Shown here in pieces: positions 25,590-34,079 of a DNA stretch of 64,000 nucleotides; positions within the stretch are counted from its first letter, which is position 1; each line of letters starts with the position of its first letter. The DNA lies in contig NZ_QQNB01000001.1 in NCBI RefSeq assembly GCF_003345355.1, forward strand, positions 682,001-746,000, written 5' to 3'. The notes below the pieces were generated by a model. It saw only the letters and a list, made by a program, of their open reading frames with translations. It was not told the origin of the DNA and did not search any database. The position numbers and the translations under genes are program-made. This DNA comes from Sphingomonas aracearum (lineage in GTDB: Bacteria; Pseudomonadota; Alphaproteobacteria; Sphingomonadales; Sphingomonadaceae).

Positions 25590-26567
25590 GTGACGAAGCC
25601 GAAAGTTGGTTTTCTCGGCACCGGTTGGATCGGCCGCCACCGCATGGAGGCGATGGTCGCCACCGGCGCGATCGAGGCGGTGGCGGTGTGCGACCCCTCG
25701 CCGGAGTGCGTCGATGCCGCGCGCCAGGTCGCGCCCGACGCACAGGTGGTCGGCTCGCTGGCGGACCTGCTGGCGCTGGGGCTCGACGGGGTGGTGATCG
25801 CCACGCCCAGCGCGCTGCACGCCGCGCAGTCGATCCAGGCGCTGGAGGCGGGCGCCGCGGTGTTCTGCCAGAAGCCGCTCGGCCGCGATGCCAGTGAGGC
25901 GCAGGGCGTGATCGATGCGGCGCGCACGGCCGACCGGCTGCTCGGCGTCGACCTTTCCTACCGCCATACCGCGGGCATGGTGCGCATCGCCGAGCTGGTG
26001 CGCGAAGGCGCGCTGGGTGACCTGTTCGCGGTCGATCTCACCTTCCACAACGCTTATGGCCCGGACAAGCCGTGGTTCTACGATCCGGCGCAATCGGGCG
26101 GCGGTTGCGTGGTCGATCTCGGCGTCCACCTCGTCGATCTCGCGCTGCATGTGCTCGGCTTCCCGGAGGTCAGCGACGTCGCGGCCGAGCTGCGCAGCGG
26201 CGGCCAGCCGGTGCAGCCGGGCGAGGTCGAGGATTATGCCGTGGCGCAGTTCAAGGCCGGCGGCGTCGCCGTGCGCCTCGCCTGTTCGTGGCGGCTGCAC
26301 GCCGGCCGCGACGCGGTGATCGAAGCCGCCTTTTACGGCACCGGCGGCGGTGCGTCGCTGCGCAACGTCGGCGGCTCCTTCTACGATTTCACCGCCGAAC
26401 GCTTCAACGGCACCGCGGCCGAGCCACTGGCCGGCCCGCCGGAGGAATGGGGCGGCCGCGCCGCCTCCGCCTGGGCCGAGGCGCTTGCCCGCTCGCCCCG
26501 CTTCGACCCCGCCGCCGCGCAGTTCGCGCGATCGGCGGAGGTGCTCGATCGCATCTATGACCGGTAA
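25590..26567 (+). CDS. Gfo/Idh/MocA family oxidoreductase
   Basis: 325 residues from GTG 25590. N-terminal Rossmann motif VGFLGTGWIGRHRM, then VVIATPSALHAAQ, and the catalytic EKP variant QKPLGRDA (Glu replaced by Gln as in several sugar-modifying members). GCVVDLGVHLVDLALHVLG contains the conserved D-x3-H. Such enzymes oxidise or epimerise sugars and nucleotide sugars at C3 via a keto intermediate. It begins 79 bases after the dehydrogenase and overlaps the pyruvyl transferase start by 11 bases, so it is part of the same unit. Confidence 0.88.
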   Translation: MTKPKVGFLGTGWIGRHRMEAMVATGAIEAVAVCDPSPECVDAARQVAPDAQVVGSLADLLALGLDGVVIATPSALHAAQSIQALEAGAAVFCQKPLGRDASEAQGVIDAARTADRLLGVDLSYRHTAGMVRIAELVREGALGDLFAVDLTFHNAYGPDKPWFYDPAQSGGGCVVDLGVHLVDLALHVLGFPEVSDVAAELRSGGQPVQPGEVEDYAVAQFKAGGVAVRLACSWRLHAGRDAVIEAAFYGTGGGASLRNVGGSFYDFTAERFNGTAAEPLAGPPEEWGGRAASAWAEALARSPRFDPAAAQFARSAEVLDRIYDR

Positions 26568-27627
26568 GTCCTTGAAGATCGGCGTCCTCACCTTTCACCG
26601 CTGCATCAATTACGGCTCCTACTGGCAAGCGCGCTGCCTGGTGGAAGGCCTGCGCGGGCGTGGGCACGACGCGGTGCTGCTGGATCACGTGTCGCCGGAA
26701 GTGAACAGCCGCGAGCTTCGATGCGCCTTCCAGCCGCAGCTTCCCGTGCGCACACCGCGCAGCGACCATCCGGCATATGGTCGCAAGACCCGCACCTTCC
26801 TCCAGGCGCAGGAAGGCCTGCCCCTGTCCCGGCGCTTCGATCTCGACACCGGCGCACCGACCGAAGCGTTCGACGCCGTTGTCGTCGGCAGCGACGAGGT
26901 GTGGAACTTCCAGCACCCCTGGTTCGGCGGCAAGTCGCTGTTCTTCGGCGAGCGGCTGGGCGCGCGGCTCGTCTCCTACGCCGCGAGCTTCGGCAACCAT
27001 GACGCGCAGGCCGGCATGGACCCGTTCTGGGCCGATCTCCTCCGCCGCTTCTCGGCCATCTCCGTGCGCGACGAGAATGCCCGCCAGCTGGTCAGCCAGG
27101 CGCTCGGCATCGAGCCGGCGATGGTGCTCGATCCCTGCCTGCAATTCGCCGGCGAGATCCCCGATGCAACGGCTGCGGGCGACAGCGCCTATGCGGTGGT
27201 ATACGGCCACACCTTCCCCGACTGGTTCGTGCCGCAGGTGCGCGGCTGGGCGGACGCAGAAGGCTTGCGGCTCGTCAGCATCGGCTATCGCAACGATTGG
27301 GCGGACGAGCAGCGCATCGACGCCGGACCGGAGGAGTTCAACCGCCTGATGGCCGGCGCGGCGGCGGTTGCGACCAATTACTTCCACGGCTGCGTCTTTG
27401 CGCTGCGCCATGGCCGGCCCTTCGCCTGTGCCGCCACACCCTATCGCCGCAACAAGCTGCGCGACCTCACCGCGCAGGTCGGCGCGGCCGCGCATCTGGT
27501 GGACGAGAGCGCCACTGCGGAGACGTATCGCCGGCTGCTGGGTGCCCCGCTCGATCCCGCCATCCCGGCCACCATCGCCCGCCTGCGCCAGGCCGGCGAC
27601 GCGTTTCTGGACCGCGCGCTTGCCTGA
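26557..27627 (+). CDS. Polysaccharide pyruvyl transferase family protein
   Basis: 356 residues. IGVLTFHRCINYGSYWQARCL at the N-terminus, VVGSDEVWNFQHPWFGG, VSYAASFG, FSAISVRDENARQLV, and VATNYFHGCVFALRHGRPF near residue 275 are the ordered signature of the PF04230 family, which adds pyruvate ketals from PEP to sugar residues or acts as a related transferase. ATG 26557 lies inside the end of the Gfo/Idh gene. The adjacent FrhB-like gene is a frequent partner of this family in exopolysaccharide loci. Cytoplasmic, no signal peptide. Confidence 0.87.
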   Translation: MTGKSLKIGVLTFHRCINYGSYWQARCLVEGLRGRGHDAVLLDHVSPEVNSRELRCAFQPQLPVRTPRSDHPAYGRKTRTFLQAQEGLPLSRRFDLDTGAPTEAFDAVVVGSDEVWNFQHPWFGGKSLFFGERLGARLVSYAASFGNHDAQAGMDPFWADLLRRFSAISVRDENARQLVSQALGIEPAMVLDPCLQFAGEIPDATAAGDSAYAVVYGHTFPDWFVPQVRGWADAEGLRLVSIGYRNDWADEQRIDAGPEEFNRLMAGAAAVATNYFHGCVFALRHGRPFACAATPYRRNKLRDLTAQVGAAAHLVDESATAETYRRLLGAPLDPAIPATIARLRQAGDAFLDRALA

Positions 27628-28987
27628 CGCGGCGCTGGCCCCGCGCGACATCACCCGCTCCGGCCTGTGCATCGGCTGCGGCAGCTGCGCGGCACGCCCG
27701 GATCGCGGCATGGCGTGGGACGGCTTCGGCCAGCGCAAGCCCGCCGGGGCGGAGCTTGCCGCGCCCTCCGAGGCCTTCGCGCGCACCTGCCCCTTCTCGC
27801 CCGCCGCCGCCGATGAGGACGCGATCGCGGCGGTGCGCTTCCCCGGCCAGTCCGCCGACCCGCGCCTCGGCCGCGCGGTCGCCAATTATGTCGGCCATGT
27901 CGAAGAGGCGGATTGGCGCGCCTCCGGATCGTCGGGCGGCATGGTCAGCTGGGTTGCCGCCGAGCTCCTGCGCCGCGGCGAGATCGACGGCGTGCTCCAT
28001 GTCGCGCCGGCCGACCGGGAGGCCGACGGCGCGTTCTTCCGCTACCGCATCTCGCGGTCGCAGGAGGCGATCCTCGGCGGCGCCAAGTCCCGCTACTATC
28101 CGGTCGACCTCGCCGCCGTGTTGCAGGAAGTGCGCGCCGTGCCGGGCCGATATGCGGTGATCGGCATTCCCTGCTTCATCAAGGCGGTGAATCTGCTGCG
28201 CGCCGAGGATCCGGTGATCGCCGAGCGCATCACCCACCTGCTGGGGCTGTTCTGCGGCCACATGAAGAGCGCGCGCTTCGTGGACAGCTTCGCCTGGCAG
28301 CTCGGCGCCGATCCGGGCGAGGTGCGCGCTGTCGAATATCGGCGCAAGGATCCGGGCCGCCCCGCCAACTGGTACACCGCGCACCTCACCCTGGCCGATG
28401 GCAGCGCCCGCTGGCAGGATTGGTGGCACCTGGCCGATGGTGACTGGGGCGCGGGCTATTTCCAGAACTCGGCCTGCAATTTCTGCGACGACGTGGTCGC
28501 GGAAACCGCCGACATCAGCTTCGGCGATGCCTGGGTGGAGCCCTATTCGTCCGACGGTCGCGGCACCAACGTGGTGGTGGTCCGCTCGCCCGAACTCCAC
28601 TCGGTGGTGGAGGACGCCATCGCCCGCGGCCGGCTGGCGCTGCACCAGGTGGATGCGGACTTCATCGTAAACACCCAGGCCGCCGGCTTCAGGCAGCGCC
28701 GCGAAGGGCTGGCCTACCGCCTCACCTGGGCGCGGCGCGGCATCCGCCCGCGCAAGCGGGTGGCGCCGGGCAAGGCGGGCCTGCCGTGGCGTCGCCGGCT
28801 CGTCTACCGCTTCCGCGCCGGGATCAGCTGGGGCAGCCACCGCATGGCCGCCGCGGCCGAGCGCCTGCACCGGCCGCAGCTCTACGTCCGCTGGGCGAAG
28901 GCATCGCTCGGCCTCTACGGCGCCCTCACCTACAGCCGCGGCCGTCTCGGCAAGCTCCTCGACCGGCTGGATCGCAGCAAGAGCTAG
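27620..28987 (+). CDS. Coenzyme F420 hydrogenase/dehydrogenase beta-subunit-like protein (FrhB domain)
   Basis: 455 residues from TTG 27620, overlapping the pyruvyl transferase by 8 bases. CIGCGSCAARP near residue 15 is a ferredoxin-like cysteine cluster, followed by TCPFSP. SSGGMVSWVAAELL, VIGIPCFIKAVNLLR, GLFCGHMKSARFVDSFAWQLG and NFCDDVVAETADISFGDAW are the FrhB N- and C-terminal domain blocks, with FeS-cluster cysteines. Despite the family name, F420 is not implied; similar proteins occur in polysaccharide clusters and probably use flavin to reduce a sugar-linked group. The last 100 residues are basic and may bind membrane. It ends on a CTAG shared with the convergent SDR stop. Confidence 0.83.
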   Translation: MPDAALAPRDITRSGLCIGCGSCAARPDRGMAWDGFGQRKPAGAELAAPSEAFARTCPFSPAAADEDAIAAVRFPGQSADPRLGRAVANYVGHVEEADWRASGSSGGMVSWVAAELLRRGEIDGVLHVAPADREADGAFFRYRISRSQEAILGGAKSRYYPVDLAAVLQEVRAVPGRYAVIGIPCFIKAVNLLRAEDPVIAERITHLLGLFCGHMKSARFVDSFAWQLGADPGEVRAVEYRRKDPGRPANWYTAHLTLADGSARWQDWWHLADGDWGAGYFQNSACNFCDDVVAETADISFGDAWVEPYSSDGRGTNVVVVRSPELHSVVEDAIARGRLALHQVDADFIVNTQAAGFRQRREGLAYRLTWARRGIRPRKRVAPGKAGLPWRRRLVYRFRAGISWGSHRMAAAAERLHRPQLYVRWAKASLGLYGALTYSRGRLGKLLDRLDRSKS

Positions 28988-29763
28988 GCGCCGATCGCCT
29001 GCATCAGCGACAGGCCGCCATCCACCACGATCGTGGCGCCGGTGATATAGGCGCTGGCGGGATCGGCCAGGAAGACCGCCACGCGCGCGATCTCCTCCGG
29101 CTGCCCGGCGCGAGCCGCCGGGATATGCCGTTCCGCCTCCTTGCGCGTCTCCGCGTCGTCCGTCGCTTCCTGGTTCATCGGCGTCAGGATCATGCCCGGC
29201 GCGATCGCGTTGACGGTGATGCCCTGCGCCGCCACCTCGATCGCCAGCGTCCGCGTGAGGTTCCGCTGCGCGCCCTTCGCGGCGCCGTAATCGGCCCCGC
29301 CGGCGCGCATCGCCTGATCATGGATGGAGGTGATGTTGACGATCGCGGCCGGCCCCTCTGCCGCCCGCCGCTCCCGAACGAAGCGGCGTGAGGTGAGGAA
29401 CGTGCCGGTGAGGTCCGTCGCCAGCACCTTTTCCCATTGCTCCAGCGACATGTCCGCCACCTCGGTGCCGCTCATGTTCAGCCCGGCCGAGTTCACGAGG
29501 ACGCTGACGGGACCGAGCTGCGCCGCCACCTGATCGAAGGCGCGCTCGACATCGGCTTCCACGCCGACATCACCCTGCAGCGCCAGCGCGCGACGGCCCC
29601 GCGCCTCGATCTCGCGGCAGGTGGCCTGCGCATCCTCGCTGCTGGAATGGTAGAGGACCGCCACGTCGGCGCCCGCCTCCGCCAGCGCGATCGAGCTCGC
29701 CGCGCCGATGCCGCTGTCGCCGCCCGTCACCAGCGCGATCCGGCCTGCCAACACTTGCGCCAT
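28984..29763 (-). CDS. Short-chain dehydrogenase/reductase
   Basis: 259-residue classical SDR. Cofactor motif TGGDSGIGAAS, NNAG replaced by VNSAGL, catalytic Ser in NITSIHD, and the YxxxK pair in DYGAAKGAQRN. C-terminal DPASAYITGATIVVDGG is typical of the glucose-1-dehydrogenase/FabG-like group. It is 49 bases downstream of an MFS transporter on the same strand, suggesting transport and oxidation of the same compound, perhaps a sugar. The stop codon shares CTAG with the end of the FrhB-like gene on the other strand. Confidence 0.88.
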   Translation of the reverse strand: MAQVLAGRIALVTGGDSGIGAASSIALAEAGADVAVLYHSSSEDAQATCREIEARGRRALALQGDVGVEADVERAFDQVAAQLGPVSVLVNSAGLNMSGTEVADMSLEQWEKVLATDLTGTFLTSRRFVRERRAAEGPAAIVNITSIHDQAMRAGGADYGAAKGAQRNLTRTLAIEVAAQGITVNAIAPGMILTPMNQEATDDAETRKEAERHIPAARAGQPEEIARVAVFLADPASAYITGATIVVDGGLSLMQAIGA

Positions 29764-29812
29764 GTCCGTTCTCCTTGTGCCCTCCCGCAGAACACCTGGC
29801 GGCCGGCATCGT

Positions 29813-31063
29813 TCAGCCGGCGCGGACCGCCTGGATCTCCTCCAGCGACTTGCCCTGGTTGCTCGGCGCCCAGACCAGTCCGATCACGCCGGAGGCGGCA
29901 AGGAAGCCGGTCAGGATCCAGGCGAGCAGCGTGAAGTCGTTGGCGGCAAGGCTCGGCACGGCGAGGCTCCAGATGCCGAGGCCAATGCGGACGATCGCAA
30001 AGGTCGCGCCCTGCGCCGTGGAGCGGATAGAGGTGGGGAACATCTCCGCCGACCAGAGCTGGAAGAAGCTCTGCGCGCCGAAGCCCGCCGCCACGCCCAT
30101 GATGACGATGTGCAGCGCCACCACCTCCAGCCGGAAGCCGAACACGGCGAGCAACGCCATGCCGACCACGTGCAGCACGGCGGAAGTGCCGAACAGCCAG
30201 CGCTGGCTCACCTTGTCCGACAGGCGCATGAAGATGAACAGGATCGAGAACATGCCGATCAGGAAATAGCTCGCCGGCAGCATCGTCGCTGCCCAGGCCG
30301 GCAGGTTGTTCTGCGCGATGAGATACGGCGTGAAGAAGCCGTTATAGCCGGCCCACAGGTTCCAGAAGCCGTACATGCCGGCCAGGAACAGCATGGAGCC
30401 GAGATAGGGCGCGCGCAGCAGCTGGCCCCAGGGAACGCTGGCACGCACGCCCGTCGCCCTGGCCGCCGCCTGTTCCTCCGTCCAGCGTTGCGACTCCCGC
30501 ATGCGCGAGCGCAGGAAGGTCAGCGCCACGGCCAGCACCAGCAGGTGCGCGAACAGCAGGCGCGCGCCGGTGATGCCCCAGGGCTGGAGGAACCAGGCGG
30601 CGGTCAGCACCGCCACGGGACCGAGATACCACAGCATCTGCGCCACGCCCGAATGCGCGCCGCGCGCGTCGTCCGGCGCCTGCTCGGCAATCAGCGACCA
30701 GGATGCCGGAATGTCGGCGCCCACCGCCAGGCCGACCAGCACGAAGCCCAGCACGATCATCCACGGCGCGGAAGCGAACACCAGCCACGCCATGCCGAAG
30801 GCGTAGAACAGCATGTCGTACTGGTAGATCTTCTTGCGCCCGAACCTGTCGCACAGGAAGCCGCCGATCAGCGCGCCGACACCGGCCGAGATCGCGTTCG
30901 CGCTGAACGCCCCGATCAGGCCGATGAAGCTGTCCGAAAGCCCGTATATCTGCTTCCAGAAGGCGAGCGCGACCGAGCCGGCGACGATGCTGCCGGCATC
31001 GATATAGTTGGCCAGCCCGGCCAGGATGGTATCCCGCCAGCCGCCGCCACGCGCATCCGCCAT
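29813..31063 (-). CDS. MFS transporter (sugar-porter-like)
   Basis: 416 residues with about 12 membrane helices. ATG 31063 is preceded by AGAGGAAG (an in-frame ATG at 31090 lacks one). The loop 2-3 signature GGFLCDRFGRKKIYQYD is a clear MFS motif A, and AEMFPTSIRSTAQG matches the helix 10-11 motif of the SP/metabolite:H+ symporter group. It likely imports a small sugar or organic acid by proton symport. The downstream SDR is probably in the same operon. Confidence 0.87.
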   Translation of the reverse strand: MADARGGGWRDTILAGLANYIDAGSIVAGSVALAFWKQIYGLSDSFIGLIGAFSANAISAGVGALIGGFLCDRFGRKKIYQYDMLFYAFGMAWLVFASAPWMIVLGFVLVGLAVGADIPASWSLIAEQAPDDARGAHSGVAQMLWYLGPVAVLTAAWFLQPWGITGARLLFAHLLVLAVALTFLRSRMRESQRWTEEQAAARATGVRASVPWGQLLRAPYLGSMLFLAGMYGFWNLWAGYNGFFTPYLIAQNNLPAWAATMLPASYFLIGMFSILFIFMRLSDKVSQRWLFGTSAVLHVVGMALLAVFGFRLEVVALHIVIMGVAAGFGAQSFFQLWSAEMFPTSIRSTAQGATFAIVRIGLGIWSLAVPSLAANDFTLLAWILTGFLAASGVIGLVWAPSNQGKSLEEIQAVRAG

Positions 31064-31146
31064 TCCGCTTCCTCTTATCCGACCTGCCACATCCTAGGAC
31101 GTTGACCGCCTAAGTGGAACCCGCCGGTGCGGCAAGCGGGGGAAGC

Positions 31147-31359
31147 TCAGCCCTTCTTCAGCTCGCCCGGCTTGTGCACGGCTTCCTTGCCGGACTTATC
31201 GCTCTTCACGCGGTACTGCGGATCGCTCTTGGTCGCCTTGGCGGTATGGCCGCCTGCCTTGGTGGTGGAGGTTTCCTTTTTCACCACCTTGCCGTGCGTC
31301 TCGCCCTGCGGCGTGCCCCATTTCACATGGTCGCCGGCCTTGAACGTCTTTTCCGCCAT
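31147..31359 (-). CDS. DUF2945 (TUDOR-like) small protein
   Basis: 70 residues: MAEKTFKAGDHVKWGTPQGE, then GKVVKKETSTTKAGGHTAKA and SDPQYRVKSDKSGKEAVHKP. This is the DUF2945/'hypervirulence-associated TUDOR' family of small basic beta-rich proteins; no molecular activity is established. Very lysine-rich, so nucleic-acid binding is possible. GGAGAG lies before ATG 31359. Monocistronic, adjacent to tRNA-Ala. Confidence 0.85.
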   Translation of the reverse strand: MAEKTFKAGDHVKWGTPQGETHGKVVKKETSTTKAGGHTAKATKSDPQYRVKSDKSGKEAVHKPGELKKG

Positions 31360-31450
31360 CTCGCTCTCCTGTCGCTGTGCGGCGAGGAGAACGCACGAAA
31401 GCGCGCCTCTCTCCCTGGCGGGCGGCGCGCGGTGGTCTATCCTGCGGGAA

Positions 31451-31526
31451 TGGTGGAGCCGAGGGGGATCGAACCCCTGACCTCTGCAATGCCATTGCAG
31501 CGCTCTCCCAGCTGAGCTACGGCCCC
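31451..31526 (-). tRNA. tRNA-Ala (GGC)
   Basis: 76-nt cloverleaf on the minus strand with encoded CCA. The acceptor stem GGGGCCG pairs with CGGCTCC, D-arm GCTC-AGCTGGGA-GAGC, anticodon stem CTGCA/TGCAG with loop ATGGCAT (anticodon GGC), T-arm AGGGG-TTCGATC-CCCCT. All stems pair with only one G-T, so the gene looks functional. Confidence 0.97.
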
Positions 31527-31666
31527 GAACCTTGTTTCCCGGGCTGGTGCTCTCCGGGAAGGCGGCCCCACTAACGGGGCCTCGCGGGTTTGGCAAGCGC
31601 GCTCGCGTTGCCACCCGAAACTTTTTGCCGCCGCCCGGGAAGAACGCCCGGGCGGCGGCCGTCAGC

Positions 31667-31987
31667 TCAGTGCTCGTCCTCGTCCTCGTGCGTCTCGACG
31701 CCCAGGTCGTCGTCGCCGCCCAGATCCACTTCGTCGTCGGCCGAGGGCTCCTCGTCCTCGCCGATGTCCAGATCCTCGTCCTCGGTCGCGAGATCCGCGT
31801 CCGGCTTGGCCGTGGCCTCGGTCTTCACCGCCTCGAACGGCAGCGGCTGCTTGGACTTCAGGATCGGCTCCGGCTCCCAGTTGGAACCGCAGTTGATGCA
31901 CGTGACGGGGTCGTCCTCGCCCAGGTCATAGAAACGGGTCGCGCATTTCGGGCACGTACGCTTCGTGCCCCATTCCGGCTTGATCAT
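31667..31987 (-). CDS. TIGR02300 (FYDLN acid) family protein
   Basis: 106 residues. N-terminal zinc ribbon RTCPKCATRFYDLG plus CINCGSNWEP (two CxxC pairs), then a long acidic tail of Asp/Glu runs ending EDEDEH. This is the FYDLN protein conserved in alphaproteobacteria, of unknown function. The acidic tail over a zinc ribbon suggests a nucleic-acid or protein-binding adaptor. It is divergent from aroA and 102 bases separate them; FYDLN next to aroA-cmk is, to my knowledge, a common alphaproteobacterial arrangement. Confidence 0.92.
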   Translation of the reverse strand: MIKPEWGTKRTCPKCATRFYDLGEDDPVTCINCGSNWEPEPILKSKQPLPFEAVKTEATAKPDADLATEDEDLDIGEDEEPSADDEVDLGGDDDLGVETHEDEDEH

Positions 31988-32089
31988 GTGCCGACAGTGC
32001 CTTTCAGCAGAGATGGGAAGATAGGGATGGAGCCCTAAGTGGCGCGCGCCTTGCCATAGCGCAAGCGCACTGTCAAAGACGCGCGCGCC

Positions 32090-33421
32090 ATGGCGCCTTC
32101 CCCTTCCCGTCCGCTCGAGATCCATGCCTCCGGTCCGCTGAAGGGCCGGCTGCGCGTGCCGGGCGACAAGTCGATCAGCCACCGCGCCCTGATGTTCTCG
32201 TCGCTGGCGGTGGGCGAAAGCCGCATCGAGGGGCTGCTGGAGGGCGAGGACGTGCTCGCCACGGCGGCGGCGATGCGCAGCATGGGCGCCACCCTCGAGC
32301 GCGGCGAGGACGGCGTGTGGCGCGTCTGGGGCCTCGGCGTGGGCGGCCTGCTGCAACCCGCAGGCGCGCTGGACATGGGCAATTCGGGCACCTCCACGCG
32401 GCTCCTGATGGGCCTGGTCGCGAGCCACGCCGTCACCGCCACGTTCGTCGGCGATGCGTCGCTGTCCGCCCGCCCGATGGGGCGGGTCATCGATCCCCTG
32501 TCGCGCACCGGGGCCAGCTTCGCCGCCGCGCCCGGCGACCGCCTGCCGCTGACGGTGCGCGGGATCGTGCCGGCGGTGCCGATCGAATACACGCTGCCGG
32601 TCGCCTCGGCGCAGGTGAAGTCGGCGGTGCTGCTCGCCGGCCTCAACACGCCCGGCATCACCCGCGTGATCGAGCCGGTCGCCACGCGCGACCATAGCGA
32701 GCGGATGCTGCGCGGCTTCGGCGCGGACCTGACCGTCGAGCAGACGAACGAGGGGCGCATCCTCTCGCTGAGGGGCGAGGCGGAGCTCCGGCCGCAGCAG
32801 ATCGTGGTGCCGGGCGACCCCTCCTCCGCCGCCTTCTGGGCGGTGGCCGCCAGCATCGTGCCGGGTTCCGACATCGTGATCGAGAATGTCGGCCTCAACG
32901 CCACGCGCGCGGGGCTGTTCGAGGTGCTGCGCCTGATGGGCGCCGACATTGCCGAGCAGGACGCGCGGGAGGTGGGCGGCGAGCCCGTCGCGGATCTGCG
33001 CGTGCGCCACGCAGCCCTGGCCGCCGCCGAGGTGCCGCCGCACCTTACCCCCAGCATGATCGACGAATATCCGATCCTGTTCGTCGCCGCCGCCTTTGCG
33101 CAGGGGCGCACCGTGGCCCGCGGCGCGGAGGAGCTGCGCGTCAAGGAATCGGACCGCATCGCTGCCATGGCCGCCGCGCTCCGGGCGTGCGGGGTTCCGG
33201 TGGAGGAGTTCGAAGACGGGCTGGCCATCACCGGCTCCGGGGGCGAGCCGATCGCGGGGGGCGCGCAGGTCGCCTCGAAACTCGATCATCGTATCGCAAT
33301 GAGCATGACCGTGGCTGGACTTGCCGCCCGTGCGCCCGTCACGGTGGACGATGTCGCGCCGGTCGCGACCAGTTACCCGGCGTTCTTCGATACGCTGGCC
33401 GCGCTTCAGGGGGCAGATTGA
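32090..33421 (+). CDS. aroA: 3-phosphoshikimate 1-carboxyvinyltransferase (EPSP synthase)
   Basis: 443 residues; makes EPSP from shikimate-3-phosphate and PEP for aromatic amino acid synthesis. [13 protein letters not shown] binds substrate near residue 24. The [15 protein letters not shown] and [19 protein letters not shown] blocks follow the class II (CP4-like) pattern, but the residue equal to the glyphosate-tolerance alanine of CP4 (GNAAT) is glycine here (GNSGT). [11 protein letters not shown] and [14 protein letters not shown] complete the active site. TTGA overlap couples it to cmk. Confidence 0.96.
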   Translation: MAPSPSRPLEIHASGPLKGRLRVPGDKSISHRALMFSSLAVGESRIEGLLEGEDVLATAAAMRSMGATLERGEDGVWRVWGLGVGGLLQPAGALDMGNSGTSTRLLMGLVASHAVTATFVGDASLSARPMGRVIDPLSRTGASFAAAPGDRLPLTVRGIVPAVPIEYTLPVASAQVKSAVLLAGLNTPGITRVIEPVATRDHSERMLRGFGADLTVEQTNEGRILSLRGEAELRPQQIVVPGDPSSAAFWAVAASIVPGSDIVIENVGLNATRAGLFEVLRLMGADIAEQDAREVGGEPVADLRVRHAALAAAEVPPHLTPSMIDEYPILFVAAAFAQGRTVARGAEELRVKESDRIAAMAAALRACGVPVEEFEDGLAITGSGGEPIAGGAQVASKLDHRIAMSMTVAGLAARAPVTVDDVAPVATSYPAFFDTLAALQGAD

Positions 33422-34056
33422 CGGATCTCATCATCGCGGTGGACGGCCCCGCCGCTTCCGGCAAGGGCACGATCGCCAGGGCGCTGGCCAGGCATTACGG
33501 CCTGCCGCACCTCGACACCGGCCTTCTCTATCGCGCGGTTGCCGCCAACGTCACCATGCTGGAACTCGACCCGGCGCAGGAAGCGGACGCCGTCGCCGCC
33601 ACCGACTTCCCCGACAGCCTGATGGACGAGCCAGCGCTGCGCTCCGACGAGATGGGCAAGCGCGCCTCGATCGTGTCCGCGCATCCGCTGGTCCGGGCCG
33701 CCCTGCTGCAGCGCCAGCGCAAGTTTGCGCACCAGCCCGGCGGCGCGGTGCTCGACGGGCGGGACATCGGCACGGTGATCGCGCCGGATGCGACGGCCAA
33801 GCTGTTCGTCCGCGCCACGCCCGGCATCCGCGCCAAGCGCCGCCATGCCGAGCTGACCGGCCGCGGCAGCTTCGTCAGCCTCGACAAGGTGCTTGCCGAC
33901 ATCCGCGCCCGCGACGCCCGCGACATGGGGCGCGAGGCGGCGCCGCTGGTGCTGGCGAACGATGCGATGCTGCTCGACACCAGTTTCCTGTCGATCGAGG
34001 CTTCGGTGGAAAAGGCGATCGAGCTGGTCGAGGGGCGGCGGGCCGAACAGGCCTGA
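33418..34056 (+). CDS. cmk: Cytidylate kinase
   Basis: 212 residues from TTG 33418, which overlaps the aroA stop (TTGA). Phosphorylates CMP/dCMP to the diphosphates. P-loop GPAASGKGT at residues 10-18, [26 protein letters not shown], and AKRRHAEL for the lid. The insert typical of long bacterial CMP kinases is present. aroA-cmk(-rpsA) is a standard gene order; here an unrelated transporter follows instead of rpsA. A C10 homopolymer begins 4 bases after the stop. Confidence 0.95.
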   Translation: MTDLIIAVDGPAASGKGTIARALARHYGLPHLDTGLLYRAVAANVTMLELDPAQEADAVAATDFPDSLMDEPALRSDEMGKRASIVSAHPLVRAALLQRQRKFAHQPGGAVLDGRDIGTVIAPDATAKLFVRATPGIRAKRRHAELTGRGSFVSLDKVLADIRARDARDMGREAAPLVLANDAMLLDTSFLSIEASVEKAIELVEGRRAEQA

Positions 34057-34079
34057 ACCGCCCCCCCCCCGCTCCCCCG

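Noticed and set aside
27620..28987. Evidence for coenzyme F420 metabolism
   Set aside because: The FrhB domain name alone does not imply F420; no F420 biosynthesis genes are seen and the gene sits with a pyruvyl transferase.
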